Positions 26,207 through 35,853 are shown, numbered from the stretch's first letter. The stretch: 64,000 bases of DNA from Methylorubrum rhodesianum (GCF_014199985.1 NZ_JACHOS010000025.1:1-64000), one strand, 5' to 3'. Notes: generated by a model from the sequence alone, not told the origin. Program-made: numbers and translations.

Positions 26207-27661
26207 TCACCGGGTGCAGGTGATCGCCACGACCGCGCCGAGAACCGGCGCCGCCGCTCCGCCCAGCGTCGTCGCGGCGTCTTTCGCGGGCAGCGCGCCC
26301 GTCTTGCCCGGAACGCCACTCTCGCCGAGGAAGACCGCGACGGCCTTCCCCGGCACGATGCCGTAGCGCGTCGGCGGCATCACCCCGGCGACCAGGCGGG
26401 GCGCGGCGGGAAACCGGGCGACGAGTCCGACGAGACGGCCCGAGCGGTCGAGCACCGGCGCGCCGGCCGCGCCGGGCTGGAGCGGAGCGTAGACGCCCTC
26501 GACCACGGCGGCGGCGGGAGCGACGCTCGGGCGCCCGTTGGCCTGGGCCCCGAGCACGAGCAGGGCCTCGCCCTCGCTCACGGCCTCGGTGCGCAGCGGC
26601 GGCGGCGCACCCGCGAGCCCCTCGGCGGAGAGCAGCACGAGGCTGCCCGCCGCATCCCGGCGCTCGATCCGCGCCGCCGCACCGGCGACCCGGGGCGCGG
26701 CGCAGGCTTCGAGGACGGAGGCCACCGTCAGCGCCCGGCCGCCGCCGAGAAGCAGGCCGGTCCCGGCGGGGCGCGCCTCGGCCTGTGCGCCGGACGGCGG
26801 CGCGGCGGGCGCGACCGCCATCGCAGGGGCGGGAGCGCGCTGGGTCGGGCCGGCGGCCGCAGCCGGCGCCTCCTCGGGAAAGGGCGTGAAATTGTTGGCC
26901 ACCGCGATGACGAGACGATCGACCGACTCCGCCAGCGCCCGGTCGTAGCCGAGGGTGAAGCCGCGGATGCCCGCCGGGCCCTCGGCGTAGCGGATGTAGG
27001 AGCGCCCGCCCGCCGTCTCGGCGGTGACGACGATGAAGTCCGGCTTCTTCAGCTTGTAGGTGACCTTGCGGCCGGGCATCGCGGCGGTGGCCCGCTCGAA
27101 CAGGGCGTCGAGGCTGGTCTCGCCCTGCGGGAAGGACTTGGTGTCGAGGGTCACCCGCCCGTCGGGGCTCTGCCAGCGGGTGCCGCCGGGGATCGCGGTC
27201 CTCCGCGGCAGCAGCGCTTCCGGCACGCCGATCACCGCACCGCTCACCGGATCGGGCTGGACCTTGAAGCGCGCGGCCCGGCGCGCCTCCTCGGCCTCGC
27301 GCTTGAGCGCCGCGCGCTCTGCCGCCGTGAGCAGGCCCGTCGGCGCGGCGCCCGTGCGGGTCTGGTAGGTCTGGATGCCCTCGAAGCTGCGCTTGCCGAA
27401 GGCGCCGGTCGTCACGCCATTATAGTCGCCGGTCCAGACAAGCGCGTCCTGCAGCCCCCGCCGCTCCGCCTCGGGCAGGGCCTCGAAAGCCGTCCGCGCC
27501 GCCTCGAAGGCGGGATCGGGCGCGGGCGGGATCGGCGCGGCGGGCTTCGGCCGCACCGGCGGGGCCGGTGGCACCGGCGCCTGCGCGAGGGCTCCCGACG
27601 CGAGGCCGGCGGCGAGCAGGGCCGGAAAGCCGGTGCGAAAAGCGTTCATCCGTACCGTCAT
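26207..27661 (-). CDS. Secreted peptidoglycan-binding-like / degenerate trypsin-fold protein
   Basis: A 484-residue exported protein with a signal peptide (LLAAGLASGALAQ) and a proline-rich linker. A domain at about 50-115 resembles peptidoglycan-binding modules (LVWTGDYNGVTTGAFGKRSFEG, shortened here in reading). The C-terminal ~180 residues follow the layout of serine protease domains. GTGLLLGGGRALTVASVL stands where the catalytic histidine would be, and GAAGAPVLDRSGRLVG where GNSGGP is expected, with alanine in place of serine. It is therefore read as a pseudo-protease, possibly a scaffold or binding protein. ATG 27661 is used; ATG 27649 is also possible. It converges on the DUF3309 gene with a 15-base gap. 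Confidence 0.75.
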   Translation of the reverse strand: MTVRMNAFRTGFPALLAAGLASGALAQAPVPPAPPVRPKPAAPIPPAPDPAFEAARTAFEALPEAERRGLQDALVWTGDYNGVTTGAFGKRSFEGIQTYQTRTGAAPTGLLTAAERAALKREAEEARRAARFKVQPDPVSGAVIGVPEALLPRRTAIPGGTRWQSPDGRVTLDTKSFPQGETSLDALFERATAAMPGRKVTYKLKKPDFIVVTAETAGGRSYIRYAEGPAGIRGFTLGYDRALAESVDRLVIAVANNFTPFPEEAPAAAAGPTQRAPAPAMAVAPAAPPSGAQAEARPAGTGLLLGGGRALTVASVLEACAAPRVAGAAARIERRDAAGSLVLLSAEGLAGAPPPLRTEAVSEGEALLVLGAQANGRPSVAPAAAVVEGVYAPLQPGAAGAPVLDRSGRLVGLVARFPAAPRLVAGVMPPTRYGIVPGKAVAVFLGESGVPGKTGALPAKDAATTLGGAAAPVLGAVVAITCTR

Positions 27662-27941
27662 CGCCACCGTTCGATTCGATGTTCAGGGAGGATGGGCAGA
27701 GAATCTGCTGGGAAATCTTTCGGCGATGATGCCAGCGGGAAGGGGGCGCCTACAAGTCGCGAGCGACCACCCCTCGCCGGCGTGGCTCTGGTTTGCCGCC
27801 TGTCTCGCATCTCCTTGAAGGTCTTCCTGAACGTCGTCCCGGCCGCAGCGCCGCGCAAGCGTTGCGGCCGGCGCGGCAAGTGATAGCTTGCCGGCCGCTG
27901 ACGCCCGTGGTTCGGGCGCACCGGTCGGAGGAAACGAGCGC

Positions 27942-30900
27942 ATGTCCCAAGGCAGAAGTCTCGGGCGCCTCGGCGCGGCCCTGATCGGCGCGACGCTGCT
28001 CGGTGCCCCGGCCCCGGCTCAGACGCCGCGCCCCGTCGCACCGCCGAAATCGGCAACCGCCCCGGTCACGAAAACCTTCCTGCGCGAGGCACTGGCGAGC
28101 GCGGGTGTCCGCCTCGAGACCGCGCTCAGGAGCGAGGCGCCCCCCGGCGCGAAAACCGCCGCGCAGTGGCGCCGCGAGGCGGAGGTGGCCGCGCGGAGCG
28201 AGGGGGCCGAGCCGGATGCCGAGCTGAACGCCTACGCCGCCGCCGTCGCGGCCGACCCGAACGATGCTCGGAATTGGCTCGACTACGCCGGCGCGGCCAT
28301 CGCGGCCGGCAACGACGAGGAGCGCGCCGATTATTCCGCCCGGTTCAAGCTGAAGGGCCGCGCGAGCGCCGCCGCCTACCAGGGCTACCTGCGCGCCCGC
28401 AATCCGGCGGACGAGGCACGGGCGCTGGCCCGGCTCGGCGAGATCCAGGCCGCCCAGTCCGAGTGGCGGCCGGCACTGGAAGCCTACCGGGCGAGCCTCG
28501 GGATCAAGGAGGACCCGCAGACCCGCGCGGCCTACGAGCGGCTGCGCACCGAGCACGGTTTCCGCATCCTCGACTACAAGGTCGATTCGGATGCCGCCGC
28601 GCCGCGGGTCTGCTTCACCTTCTCCGAAAGCCTTCTGCCGAAGACCGACTACACGCCCTACGTCGCGGTCTCGGGCGCGGCCAACGCCGCCGTCACGGCG
28701 GAGGGCTCCCAGGTCTGCGTCGACGGCCTGAAGCATTCCGAACGCTACGCCTTCGTCGTGCGCCAGGGCCTGCCCTCTTCGGTCGGCGAAAGCCTGCTGA
28801 AATCGGCCGATTACGAGGTCTACGTTCGCGACCGCTCGCCCCAGGTGCGTTTCACCGGGCGCAACTATGTCCTGCCGCGCACGGGACAGGCGGGCGTGCC
28901 GCTGGTCTCGGTCAATGCGGCCAAGCTCGACGTCGAGGTGCTGCGCATCGGCGACCGCGGCCTGCTGCCCGCGCTGCGCTCGGAGGAATTCCTGAGCCAG
29001 CTCAGCGGCTCGACGGCCAGGACCATCGCCGACCAGAAGGGCCAGCGCGTCTGGAAGGGCACCCTCGATACCGCCAAGGCCGAGACCAACCGCGAGGCGG
29101 TGACCGCCTTCCCCGTGCTCCAGGCGGTCGGCAAGCTGGAGCCCGGCCTCTACCTGATGCTGGCCAAGCCCACCGGCACCACGGATTCGTCGGAGGACGA
29201 GTACGGTGGCTACGAGGCGCAGGCGACGCAGTGGTTCGTCGTCTCGGATCTCGGGCTCACCGCCTTCAAGGGCCGCGACGGCGTCCACGTCTTCGCCCGC
29301 TCGCTCGCCAGCGCCAAGACCGTCTCCGGCGCCGAGATCCGGCTGGTCGCCCGCAACAACGACGTGCTGGCCAGTACCAAGACCGACGGCCAGGGCCACG
29401 CCGCCTTCGCGAGCGGCCTCGCCCGCGGCGAGGGCGGGCTGGCGCCGGGCCTCGTGGTGGCGCAACTCGGCGACGATTACGGCTTCCTCGATCTGGCGCT
29501 CGGCGCCTTCGATCTCTCCGACCGCGGAGTGAAGGGCCGCCCGGCACCGGGCGGGGCCGAGGCCTATGTCTTCCCCGAGCGCGGCGTTTACCGCTCCGGC
29601 GAGACGGTGCAGCTCACCGCGCTCCTGCGCGACCCGCAGGGAGCGGCGGTCGCCGGCCTGCCGCTGACCCTGGTGGTGAAGCGGCCCGACGGCGTCGAGT
29701 ACCGCCGTGCTGCCGTTGCCGACGAGGGACTCGGCGGGCGCTCGCTCGCCCTGCCGCTGATGGCGGGCGCGATGCACGGCACGTGGCGCGTCTCCGCCTA
29801 TACCGATCCGAAGGCGCCGCCGGTCGGCGAGGCGAGCTGGCTCGTGGAGGATTACGTCCCCGAGCGGCTGGAGGTGAGCCTCACCCCGAAGACGCCGACG
29901 CTCACCCGCGGCGAACCGGCGGTCATCGATGTCGCCGCGCGCTACCTCTACGGCGCGCCGGGCTCGGGGCTCGACGTCTCGGGCTCGGTCGCGGTGCAGG
30001 CGGCGGCCAATCCCGGCATCAAGGGGCTGGAGGGCTTCTCCATCGGCCTCGACGACGAGGCAGTGGAGGCGACGACCGCCGAGATCGACGGGAAGGCCAC
30101 CACCGACGCGCAGGGAAAAGCCAGCATCACCGTGCCGGTGCAGGAGGTCGCCGCCCCCCGCGCGCTCGAAGCAAAAATCACCCTCGCCGTCGGCGAGCCG
30201 GGCGGCCGGGCGCTGAGCCGCAGCGTGACGCTGCCCATCCTGCCGACCCAGCCCGTGCTGGCGATCCGCAAAAACTTCGGCGGCGATCTCGCTGAGAACG
30301 CGACGGCTACCTTCGACGTGGTGATGGCCGCGCCCGACGGGCGGCGCCTGCCGCAGGACGGCGTGGCCTGGACGCTCTCGAAGGTCGAGCGGACCTACCA
30401 ATGGTACCGCGCCGACGGGCGCTGGAGCTTCGAGCCGGTCAAGTCGAGCCGCCGCGTCGCCGACGGGCGCGTGGCGACCACCGCCGACGCGCCCGCGCGC
30501 ATCGCCGTGCCCGTCGGCTTCGGCCAGTACCGCCTGGAGGCCAGCGTGCCGGGTCAGCCGCAGGCGGCGGCGAGCGTCTCCTTCACCGTCGGTTGGGGCG
30601 GCTCCGAGACCGCTGACGTGCCCGACCTCCTCGACCTCACCCTCGACAAGCCGGCTTACGCCGCGGGCGAGCGGCTGCGGGCCCGGCTCGCCCCGAAATT
30701 CACCGGCACCGCGACGCTCGCCATCGTCAGCGACCGCGTCCACGAGATTCGCGATGTGGCGGTGGCGGAGGGCGGCACCAGCGTCGACATCCCGGTGAAG
30801 GCGGAATGGGGCGCGGGCGCCTACCTCGTCGCCACGGCCTATCGGCCGCTCGACCAATCGGCCAAGCGGATGCCGGGCCGGGCGCTCGGGGTGGCGTGGT

Positions 30901-33248
30901 TCTCGGTCGACAAGGAGAAGCGCGGCCTCTCCGTCTCGATCGAGGCGCCGGAGAAGGTACGCCCCCGCGGCACGCTCACCGTGCCCGTAAAACTCGCCGG
31001 CCTCAGCCCCGGCGAGGAGGCGCGGGTGACGCTGGCGGCGGTCGATGTCGGTATCCTCAACCTGACCCGCTACGAGGCGCCGAATCCGTTCCAGTACTTC
31101 TTCGGCCAGAAGGCCCTCGGCCCGGAGATCCGCGACCTCTACGGCTACCTGATCGACGGCATGCAGGGCACGCTCGGCGCGATCCGCTCCGGCGGCGACG
31201 GCGGCGCGGCCGAACTCGCCGACGCCCCGCCGACCCAGGCGCCGCTCGCGCTCTATTCGGGCGTGGTCACGGTCGGCGCCGACGGCACGGCGAGGATCCC
31301 GCTGGAGCTGCCCGCCTTCAACGGCACCGCCCGGCTGATGGCGACCGCCTGGACCAAGGCCAGGGTGGGCCAAGCCCAGGCCGACGTGATCGTGCGCGAT
31401 CCCGTGGTGCTCACCGGCACCCTGCCGCGCTTCCTCAATGTCGGCGACCGCTCGCGCTTCTTCGTCGCCCTCGACAACGTGGAGGGTGGAGCGGGCGACT
31501 ACACCGTCGATCTCGACCTCACCGGCCCCGTCGTGGTGGCGGGCGAGGCGGTGCGCTCGACGATGCGGCTGGAGGCCGGCGCCAAGGGGCAGCTGGTGAT
31601 CCCGATCACCGCCGCCGGCCCCGGCACGGCCCGGCTCGACGTGAGCCTGACCGGCCCCGGCATCCAGGGCAGCGCCGGCCAGTCCTTCGCGCTCGGGATC
31701 AATCCCGGCACCGGCGCGCTGGTGCGCCGGAACGTGCGCCCGCTCGAGCCCGGCGCCGGCCTCGACCTGACGCCCGACCTGCTCGCCGACATCCTGCCCG
31801 GCACCGGCGCGGTCTCCGTCTCGGCCAATCGCCTGGGCGGCATCGACGTCGCCGCCCTGCTGCAATCGCTCGACCGCTACCCCTATGGCTGCTCCGAGCA
31901 GATCGTCAGCCGGGCGATGCCGCTCCTCTACGTCAACGCGCTCGCGGCGGGCGAGAAGCTCGGCCTCGACGGCGGGCTCGACGAGCGGGTGCGCGGGGCG
32001 ATCGAGCGGGTGCTGGCGCGCCAGGATTCGAGCGGCGCCTTCGGCGCGTGGTCGACGGAGAATGCCGGCGACACGTGGCTGACCGCCTACGTCACCGACT
32101 TCCTCACCCGCGCCCGCGAGCGCGGCTTCGCCGTGCCGCAGACCGCCTTCAACAGCGCCCTCGACCGCCTGCGCAACACGGTGGCCAACACGACGAACGT
32201 CGAGAACGGCGGCACGGACCTCGCCTACGCGGCCTACGTGCTCGCCCGGAACGGCCGCCCCGTGATGGGCGACCTGCGCTACCTCGCCGACACCAAGCTC
32301 GCCGACTTCGCCACCCCCTTGGGCCGCGGGCAGCTCGCCGCGGCCCTCGCTTTGCTGGGGGATCGCGGCCGGGCGCAAAAAGGCTTCGAGGCGGCTCTGC
32401 AGGCGCTCCAGGCCGAGCGTGACAAGGGCGCCTACCGCGCCGATTACGGCTCGCGCCTGCGCGACGGCGCCGCCCTGCTGGCGCTCTCGGCCGAAGCCGG
32501 GTTCTCGCAAGCGACGCTCCAGCCGGTCGCCGCCGTGCTCGGCCAGGAGCGGGCGGACGGCCGCTCCACCAGCACCCAGGAGAATGCCTGGATGGTGCTG
32601 GCAGCCCAAAGCCTCGCCAAGGAATCCGACAGCCTCGCGCTGACCGTCGACGGTAAGACCGAGACCGGTCCGCTGTCGCGGCTCTACCGGGCACCCGCCC
32701 TGGAGGCGCGGCCGGTGCGGATCGTCAATGCCGGCCGCGAGGCGGTGCCGGTCGCGGTCGGCGTCCAGGGCAACCCGATCGCCCCGGAGCCTGCGGCCTC
32801 CCAGGGTTTTTCGGTGGAGCGCGCGGTCTACCGGCTCGACGGCAGCCCGGTCGATCTCGCCAAGCCGCTCCGCCAGAACGACCGCTTCGTCGTGGTGCTG
32901 AAGGTGACCGAGGCCAAGGCCAGCGCCGGGCGCCTGCTGCTGGTCGACCGCCTGCCGGCGGGGCTGGAGATCGACAACCCGAAGCTGCTCGACGCCGACG
33001 CGCTCTCGGGCCTCAGCTTCGCCAAGAGCGAGGTGGCCCCGGTCCATACCGAGTTCCGCGACGACCGGTTCGTGGCCGCCTACGACCGCACGCCGGAGCA
33101 ATCGGCCTTCTTCTCGGCGGCCTACACCGTGCGCGTGGTCTCACCGGGCCACTACGTGCATCCGGGCGCGAGCGTGGAGGACATGTACCGCCCCGAGCGG
33201 TTCGGACGCACCGCGTTCGGATCGGTCGAGGTGATCTCGGCGAAGTGA
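27942..33248 (+). CDS. Bacterial alpha-2-macroglobulin (YfhM-type)
   Basis: A 1768-residue periplasmic protease trap. Multiple MG-type beta domains precede the thioester motif YPYGCSEQ (Cys near residue 1317) and the alpha-helical TED region that follows, so the covalent trap should be functional. Bacterial A2Ms pair with PBP1C, and pbpC follows here two bases after the stop, matching the proposed joint role in envelope defence and repair. The signal peptide (LGAALIGATLLGAPAPAQ) lacks the lipobox cysteine of the E. coli protein, so this one is probably soluble periplasmic. ATG 27942 has GGAGGA upstream. A dyad GGCAAG/CTTGCC (27875-27892) lies in the upstream region. Confidence 0.95.
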   Translation: MSQGRSLGRLGAALIGATLLGAPAPAQTPRPVAPPKSATAPVTKTFLREALASAGVRLETALRSEAPPGAKTAAQWRREAEVAARSEGAEPDAELNAYAAAVAADPNDARNWLDYAGAAIAAGNDEERADYSARFKLKGRASAAAYQGYLRARNPADEARALARLGEIQAAQSEWRPALEAYRASLGIKEDPQTRAAYERLRTEHGFRILDYKVDSDAAAPRVCFTFSESLLPKTDYTPYVAVSGAANAAVTAEGSQVCVDGLKHSERYAFVVRQGLPSSVGESLLKSADYEVYVRDRSPQVRFTGRNYVLPRTGQAGVPLVSVNAAKLDVEVLRIGDRGLLPALRSEEFLSQLSGSTARTIADQKGQRVWKGTLDTAKAETNREAVTAFPVLQAVGKLEPGLYLMLAKPTGTTDSSEDEYGGYEAQATQWFVVSDLGLTAFKGRDGVHVFARSLASAKTVSGAEIRLVARNNDVLASTKTDGQGHAAFASGLARGEGGLAPGLVVAQLGDDYGFLDLALGAFDLSDRGVKGRPAPGGAEAYVFPERGVYRSGETVQLTALLRDPQGAAVAGLPLTLVVKRPDGVEYRRAAVADEGLGGRSLALPLMAGAMHGTWRVSAYTDPKAPPVGEASWLVEDYVPERLEVSLTPKTPTLTRGEPAVIDVAARYLYGAPGSGLDVSGSVAVQAAANPGIKGLEGFSIGLDDEAVEATTAEIDGKATTDAQGKASITVPVQEVAAPRALEAKITLAVGEPGGRALSRSVTLPILPTQPVLAIRKNFGGDLAENATATFDVVMAAPDGRRLPQDGVAWTLSKVERTYQWYRADGRWSFEPVKSSRRVADGRVATTADAPARIAVPVGFGQYRLEASVPGQPQAAASVSFTVGWGGSETADVPDLLDLTLDKPAYAAGERLRARLAPKFTGTATLAIVSDRVHEIRDVAVAEGGTSVDIPVKAEWGAGAYLVATAYRPLDQSAKRMPGRALGVAWFSVDKEKRGLSVSIEAPEKVRPRGTLTVPVKLAGLSPGEEARVTLAAVDVGILNLTRYEAPNPFQYFFGQKALGPEIRDLYGYLIDGMQGTLGAIRSGGDGGAAELADAPPTQAPLALYSGVVTVGADGTARIPLELPAFNGTARLMATAWTKARVGQAQADVIVRDPVVLTGTLPRFLNVGDRSRFFVALDNVEGGAGDYTVDLDLTGPVVVAGEAVRSTMRLEAGAKGQLVIPITAAGPGTARLDVSLTGPGIQGSAGQSFALGINPGTGALVRRNVRPLEPGAGLDLTPDLLADILPGTGAVSVSANRLGGIDVAALLQSLDRYPYGCSEQIVSRAMPLLYVNALAAGEKLGLDGGLDERVRGAIERVLARQDSSGAFGAWSTENAGDTWLTAYVTDFLTRARERGFAVPQTAFNSALDRLRNTVANTTNVENGGTDLAYAAYVLARNGRPVMGDLRYLADTKLADFATPLGRGQLAAALALLGDRGRAQKGFEAALQALQAERDKGAYRADYGSRLRDGAALLALSAEAGFSQATLQPVAAVLGQERADGRSTSTQENAWMVLAAQSLAKESDSLALTVDGKTETGPLSRLYRAPALEARPVRIVNAGREAVPVAVGVQGNPIAPEPAASQGFSVERAVYRLDGSPVDLAKPLRQNDRFVVVLKVTEAKASAGRLLLVDRLPAGLEIDNPKLLDADALSGLSFAKSEVAPVHTEFRDDRFVAAYDRTPEQSAFFSAAYTVRVVSPGHYVHPGASVEDMYRPERFGRTAFGSVEVISAK

Positions 33249-33249
33249 G

Positions 33250-35388
33250 ATGAGACGCGGCGCCGCTTTCCCTCCCCCCTCTGCGGGGGAGGGTGTCTGC
33301 GGAGCAGGCGGGAGAGAACGCGTCGTCATCCTTTGCGCTCTCTCGGCTTTCCTCGCGGTTTCCGTTCCTACCCTCGCCCTCTGGCGCTACGCCGCCACGC
33401 TCCCGCCCCTCGACCTGACGCAGGCCCATCTCCGCTCTACCGTCATCCTCGACCGGAAGGGCCAGTTGCTGCGCCCCTTCGCCACCGCCGACGGGCGCTG
33501 GCGGCTGCCGGTCGCGGCGGGGGAGGTCGATCCGCGATACCTCGCCATGCTCAAGGCCTACGAGGATCGCCGCTTCGACACCCATCCCGGCATCGACCCC
33601 GCCGCCACGCTGCGGGCCGCGTGGCAGTGGCTCATCTCCCGCAGAATCGTGTCGGGCGGCTCGACCCTGTCGATGCAGGTGGCCCGCCTCGTCGAGCCGC
33701 GCAGCGAGCGCTCGCTTCTCGCGAAGCTCCGGCAGATGGTCCGCGCGCTCGAGCTGGAGCGTACGCTCGGCAAGGCGGGCGTGCTCGACCTCTACCTCGC
33801 GCTCGCCCCCTATGGCGGCCCGGTCGAGGGGGTGCGGGCGGCAAGCCTCGCCTATTTCGGCCGTGAGCCGGCCCGCCTGTCCTTCGCCGAGAGCGCCCTC
33901 CTCGTCGCCCTGCCGCAGGCGCCGGAGGCACGCCGGCCCGACCGCTTTGCCGCCAACGCCCGGCGCGCCCGCGACCGGGTGCTCGACATCGCCACGGAAC
34001 GCGGCGTGCTCACCGCCGACGAGGCCCGCGCCGCCAAGGCCGAGCCGGTGCCGGCCTTGCGAAAACAATTCCCGATGCTCGCGGCCCACGCCGCCGAGCA
34101 GGCCCACGCCGCCGACCCGGAGGCGCGGGTGCAGCACCTGACGCTCGATGCCCGCCTTCAGGCGAGCCTCGAGGCGCTGGCCGCCGAGCGCGCGGCGGCC
34201 GCCGGCCCGGCGCTCTCCGCCGCGATCCTCGCCCTCGACAACCGCACCGGCGCGGTGCTCGCCCATGTCGGCAGCGCCGGCTATCTCGACGCCGCCCGCG
34301 CCGGTGCGGTCGATGCGACCGGGGCCGTGCGCTCGCCGGGCTCGGCGCTCAAGCCCTTCATCTACGCCCTCGCCTTCGAGAACGGGCTCGCCCACCCCGA
34401 AACGCTGCTCGACGACCGCCCGGCGCGCTTCGCCGCGAGCTACGCCCCGGAAAACTTCGACATGGGCTATCGCGGCACGGTGACCGCGCGGGTGGCGTTG
34501 CAGCAGTCGCTGAACCTGCCCGCCGTCGATCTCCTCGACGCGGTCGGCGCCGCCCGCTTCGTCGCGCGGCTGCGGGGTGCGGGCGCGACGATCCTGCTGC
34601 CACGCGACACCGCGCCGGGCCTGCCGGTGGCGCTGGGCGGCCTCGGCATCACGCTGAGCGACCTCGCCCGGCTCTACGCGGGGCTCGCCCGAGGGGGCAG
34701 CGTGCCGGCGCTCGCCCGGCGACTCGACGGGCCGCCCGCCGCGCCCGAACCGGAGCGGCGGATCGCCGATCCGGTGGCCGCCTGGTACATCGCCGACATC
34801 CTGCGCGGGGCCCCGCCTCCGGAGAACGCCCTGCCCGGCCGGATCAGCTTCAAGACCGGCACCTCCTACGGCTACCGCGACGCCTGGGCGGTGGGGTTCG
34901 ATGCCCGCGTGACGATCGCCGTCTGGATCGGCCGCCCCGACGGCGCCTCGGTGCCGGGCCTCGTCGGGCGCAGCCACGCGGCCCCGATCCTGTTCGACGC
35001 CTTCGCCCGGTTCGGCGGCGAGCCGGAGGCCCTGCCCCGCCCCCGCGACGCCCTCGTTGTCGCCACCGCCGCCCTGCCTCCGCCCCTGCGCCACATCCGC
35101 CGCGACGCCCCCAAGACCTTCGCGGCGACGCTCGGCGTGCCGCTCAAGATCGCCTATCCGCCGGACGGCGCCCGGGTCGATCTCGGACTCAGTGAGGGGG
35201 CGCAGGCCCGCCTCGCCCTCAAGGCGCTCGGCGGCCAGCCGCCGCTGACCTGGATGGTCGACGGCCTGCCCGTGGCCGAGGCGATGCGTCGGCAGGCGGA
35301 ATGGAGCCCGGAGGGCGCGGGCTTCGCGCGCATCTCGGTGATGGACGCGGCGGGCGCCAGCGACAGCGTGGTGGTGCGGCTGGAGTAG
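33250..35388 (+). CDS. pbpC: Penicillin-binding protein 1C
   Basis: A 712-residue bifunctional peptidoglycan synthase. One membrane helix (ILCALSAFLAVSVPTLALW) is followed by a GT51 glycosyltransferase domain (catalytic Glu in KAYEDRRFDTHPG; GGSTLSMQVARL). The transpeptidase domain has the SxxK motif in RSPGSALKPF, SLN and FKTGTSYG, and a PBP1C-type C-terminal domain (about 620-712) follows. The gene starts at the A2M stop (TGAGATG), so they are one operon. The first ~22 residues (RRGAAFPPPSAGEGVCGAGG) are encoded by a GC-rich palindrome resembling dispersed intergenic repeats, so the cytoplasmic tail looks like recruited repeat DNA. Confidence 0.95.
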   Translation: MRRGAAFPPPSAGEGVCGAGGRERVVILCALSAFLAVSVPTLALWRYAATLPPLDLTQAHLRSTVILDRKGQLLRPFATADGRWRLPVAAGEVDPRYLAMLKAYEDRRFDTHPGIDPAATLRAAWQWLISRRIVSGGSTLSMQVARLVEPRSERSLLAKLRQMVRALELERTLGKAGVLDLYLALAPYGGPVEGVRAASLAYFGREPARLSFAESALLVALPQAPEARRPDRFAANARRARDRVLDIATERGVLTADEARAAKAEPVPALRKQFPMLAAHAAEQAHAADPEARVQHLTLDARLQASLEALAAERAAAAGPALSAAILALDNRTGAVLAHVGSAGYLDAARAGAVDATGAVRSPGSALKPFIYALAFENGLAHPETLLDDRPARFAASYAPENFDMGYRGTVTARVALQQSLNLPAVDLLDAVGAARFVARLRGAGATILLPRDTAPGLPVALGGLGITLSDLARLYAGLARGGSVPALARRLDGPPAAPEPERRIADPVAAWYIADILRGAPPPENALPGRISFKTGTSYGYRDAWAVGFDARVTIAVWIGRPDGASVPGLVGRSHAAPILFDAFARFGGEPEALPRPRDALVVATAALPPPLRHIRRDAPKTFAATLGVPLKIAYPPDGARVDLGLSEGAQARLALKALGGQPPLTWMVDGLPVAEAMRRQAEWSPEGAGFARISVMDAAGASDSVVVRLE
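33270..33293. repeat. REP-like palindrome inside the pbpC 5' end
   Basis: CCCTCCCCC (33270-33278) and GGGGGAGGG (33285-33293) form a 9-base inverted repeat with a six-base loop. The encoded PPPSAGEG string is typical of dispersed palindromic repeats translated by chance in alphaproteobacteria. It could also form an mRNA hairpin between the two genes. Confidence 0.55.
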
Positions 35389-35454
35389 CCCGCGCCGGCC
35401 GCCGTGCGATGGCACACGTGACTCCCGCGCGCCCGGCTTTAGCTGATCCGGCGA

Positions 35455-35518
35455 GAGGCAACGTCCTCCCCCATCAGGGTCCAAGTCCGGGACGGCCCGG
35501 CTCATGAATCGCATGAGG
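35455..35518 (+). promoter_or_regulatory. Probable guanidine-II (mini-ykkC) riboswitch controlling sugE
   Basis: A perfect hairpin CCGGG-ACGG-CCCGG (35487-35500) has the ACGG tetraloop that defines the guanidine-II class. About 20 bases upstream, GAGG (35455-35458) and CCTC (35465-35468) can pair around CAACGT, a possible first hairpin whose loop departs from the ACGR consensus. Right after the second hairpin, CTCATG (35501-35506) pairs with CATGAG (35512-35517) and covers part of the GAGG Shine-Dalgarno, a plausible off-switch. Context fits well, since guanidinium exporters of the SMR family are the standard targets. The weak first loop lowers confidence. Confidence 0.55.
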
Positions 35519-35523
35519 CTGCC

Positions 35524-35844
35524 GTGGCCTGGATCGTTCTCGTCGTCGCCGGTCTGCTGGAGGTCGTCTGGGCCTTCGCGATGAAGCAGTCGGAGGGGTT
35601 CTCCCGCCTCTGGCCTAGCGTCGTCACCCTCGTCGCCATGGGCCTAAGCTTCGCCTGCCTCGCTTGGTCGATGCGCAGCCTGCCGCTCGGCACCGCCTAC
35701 ACGATCTGGACCGGCATCGGCGCGGTGGGCGCCTTCATCGTCGGCATCGCCTTCCTGGGCGAGGCGATGAGCGCCACCCGCATCCTGGCGGCGGGCCTGA
35801 TCGTCAGCGGCCTCGTGCTGATGAAGCTGTCGAGCACCGCGTGA
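35524..35844 (+). CDS. sugE: SugE/Gdx-type small multidrug resistance protein (guanidinium exporter)
   Basis: A 106-residue, four-helix inner membrane protein of the SMR family. The first helix has the essential glutamate (MAWIVLVVAGLLEVVWAFAM). The Gdx-type features SLPLGTAYTIWTGIGAVGAF and FLGEAMSATRILAAGLIVSG follow. Gdx proteins export guanidinium in exchange for protons as antiparallel dimers. GTG 35524 is used, with GAGG 5 bases upstream. The leader carries a probable guanidine-II riboswitch, which supports the assignment. It converges on the XRE-regulator gene 9 bases away. Confidence 0.92.
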   Translation: MAWIVLVVAGLLEVVWAFAMKQSEGFSRLWPSVVTLVAMGLSFACLAWSMRSLPLGTAYTIWTGIGAVGAFIVGIAFLGEAMSATRILAAGLIVSGLVLMKLSSTA

Positions 35845-35853
35845 GAGCGGGGC

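Noticed and set aside
27750..33101. 1783-codon minus-strand open frame opposite alpha-2-macroglobulin
   Set aside because: Same cause; its length alone is not evidence, and the translation is low-complexity.
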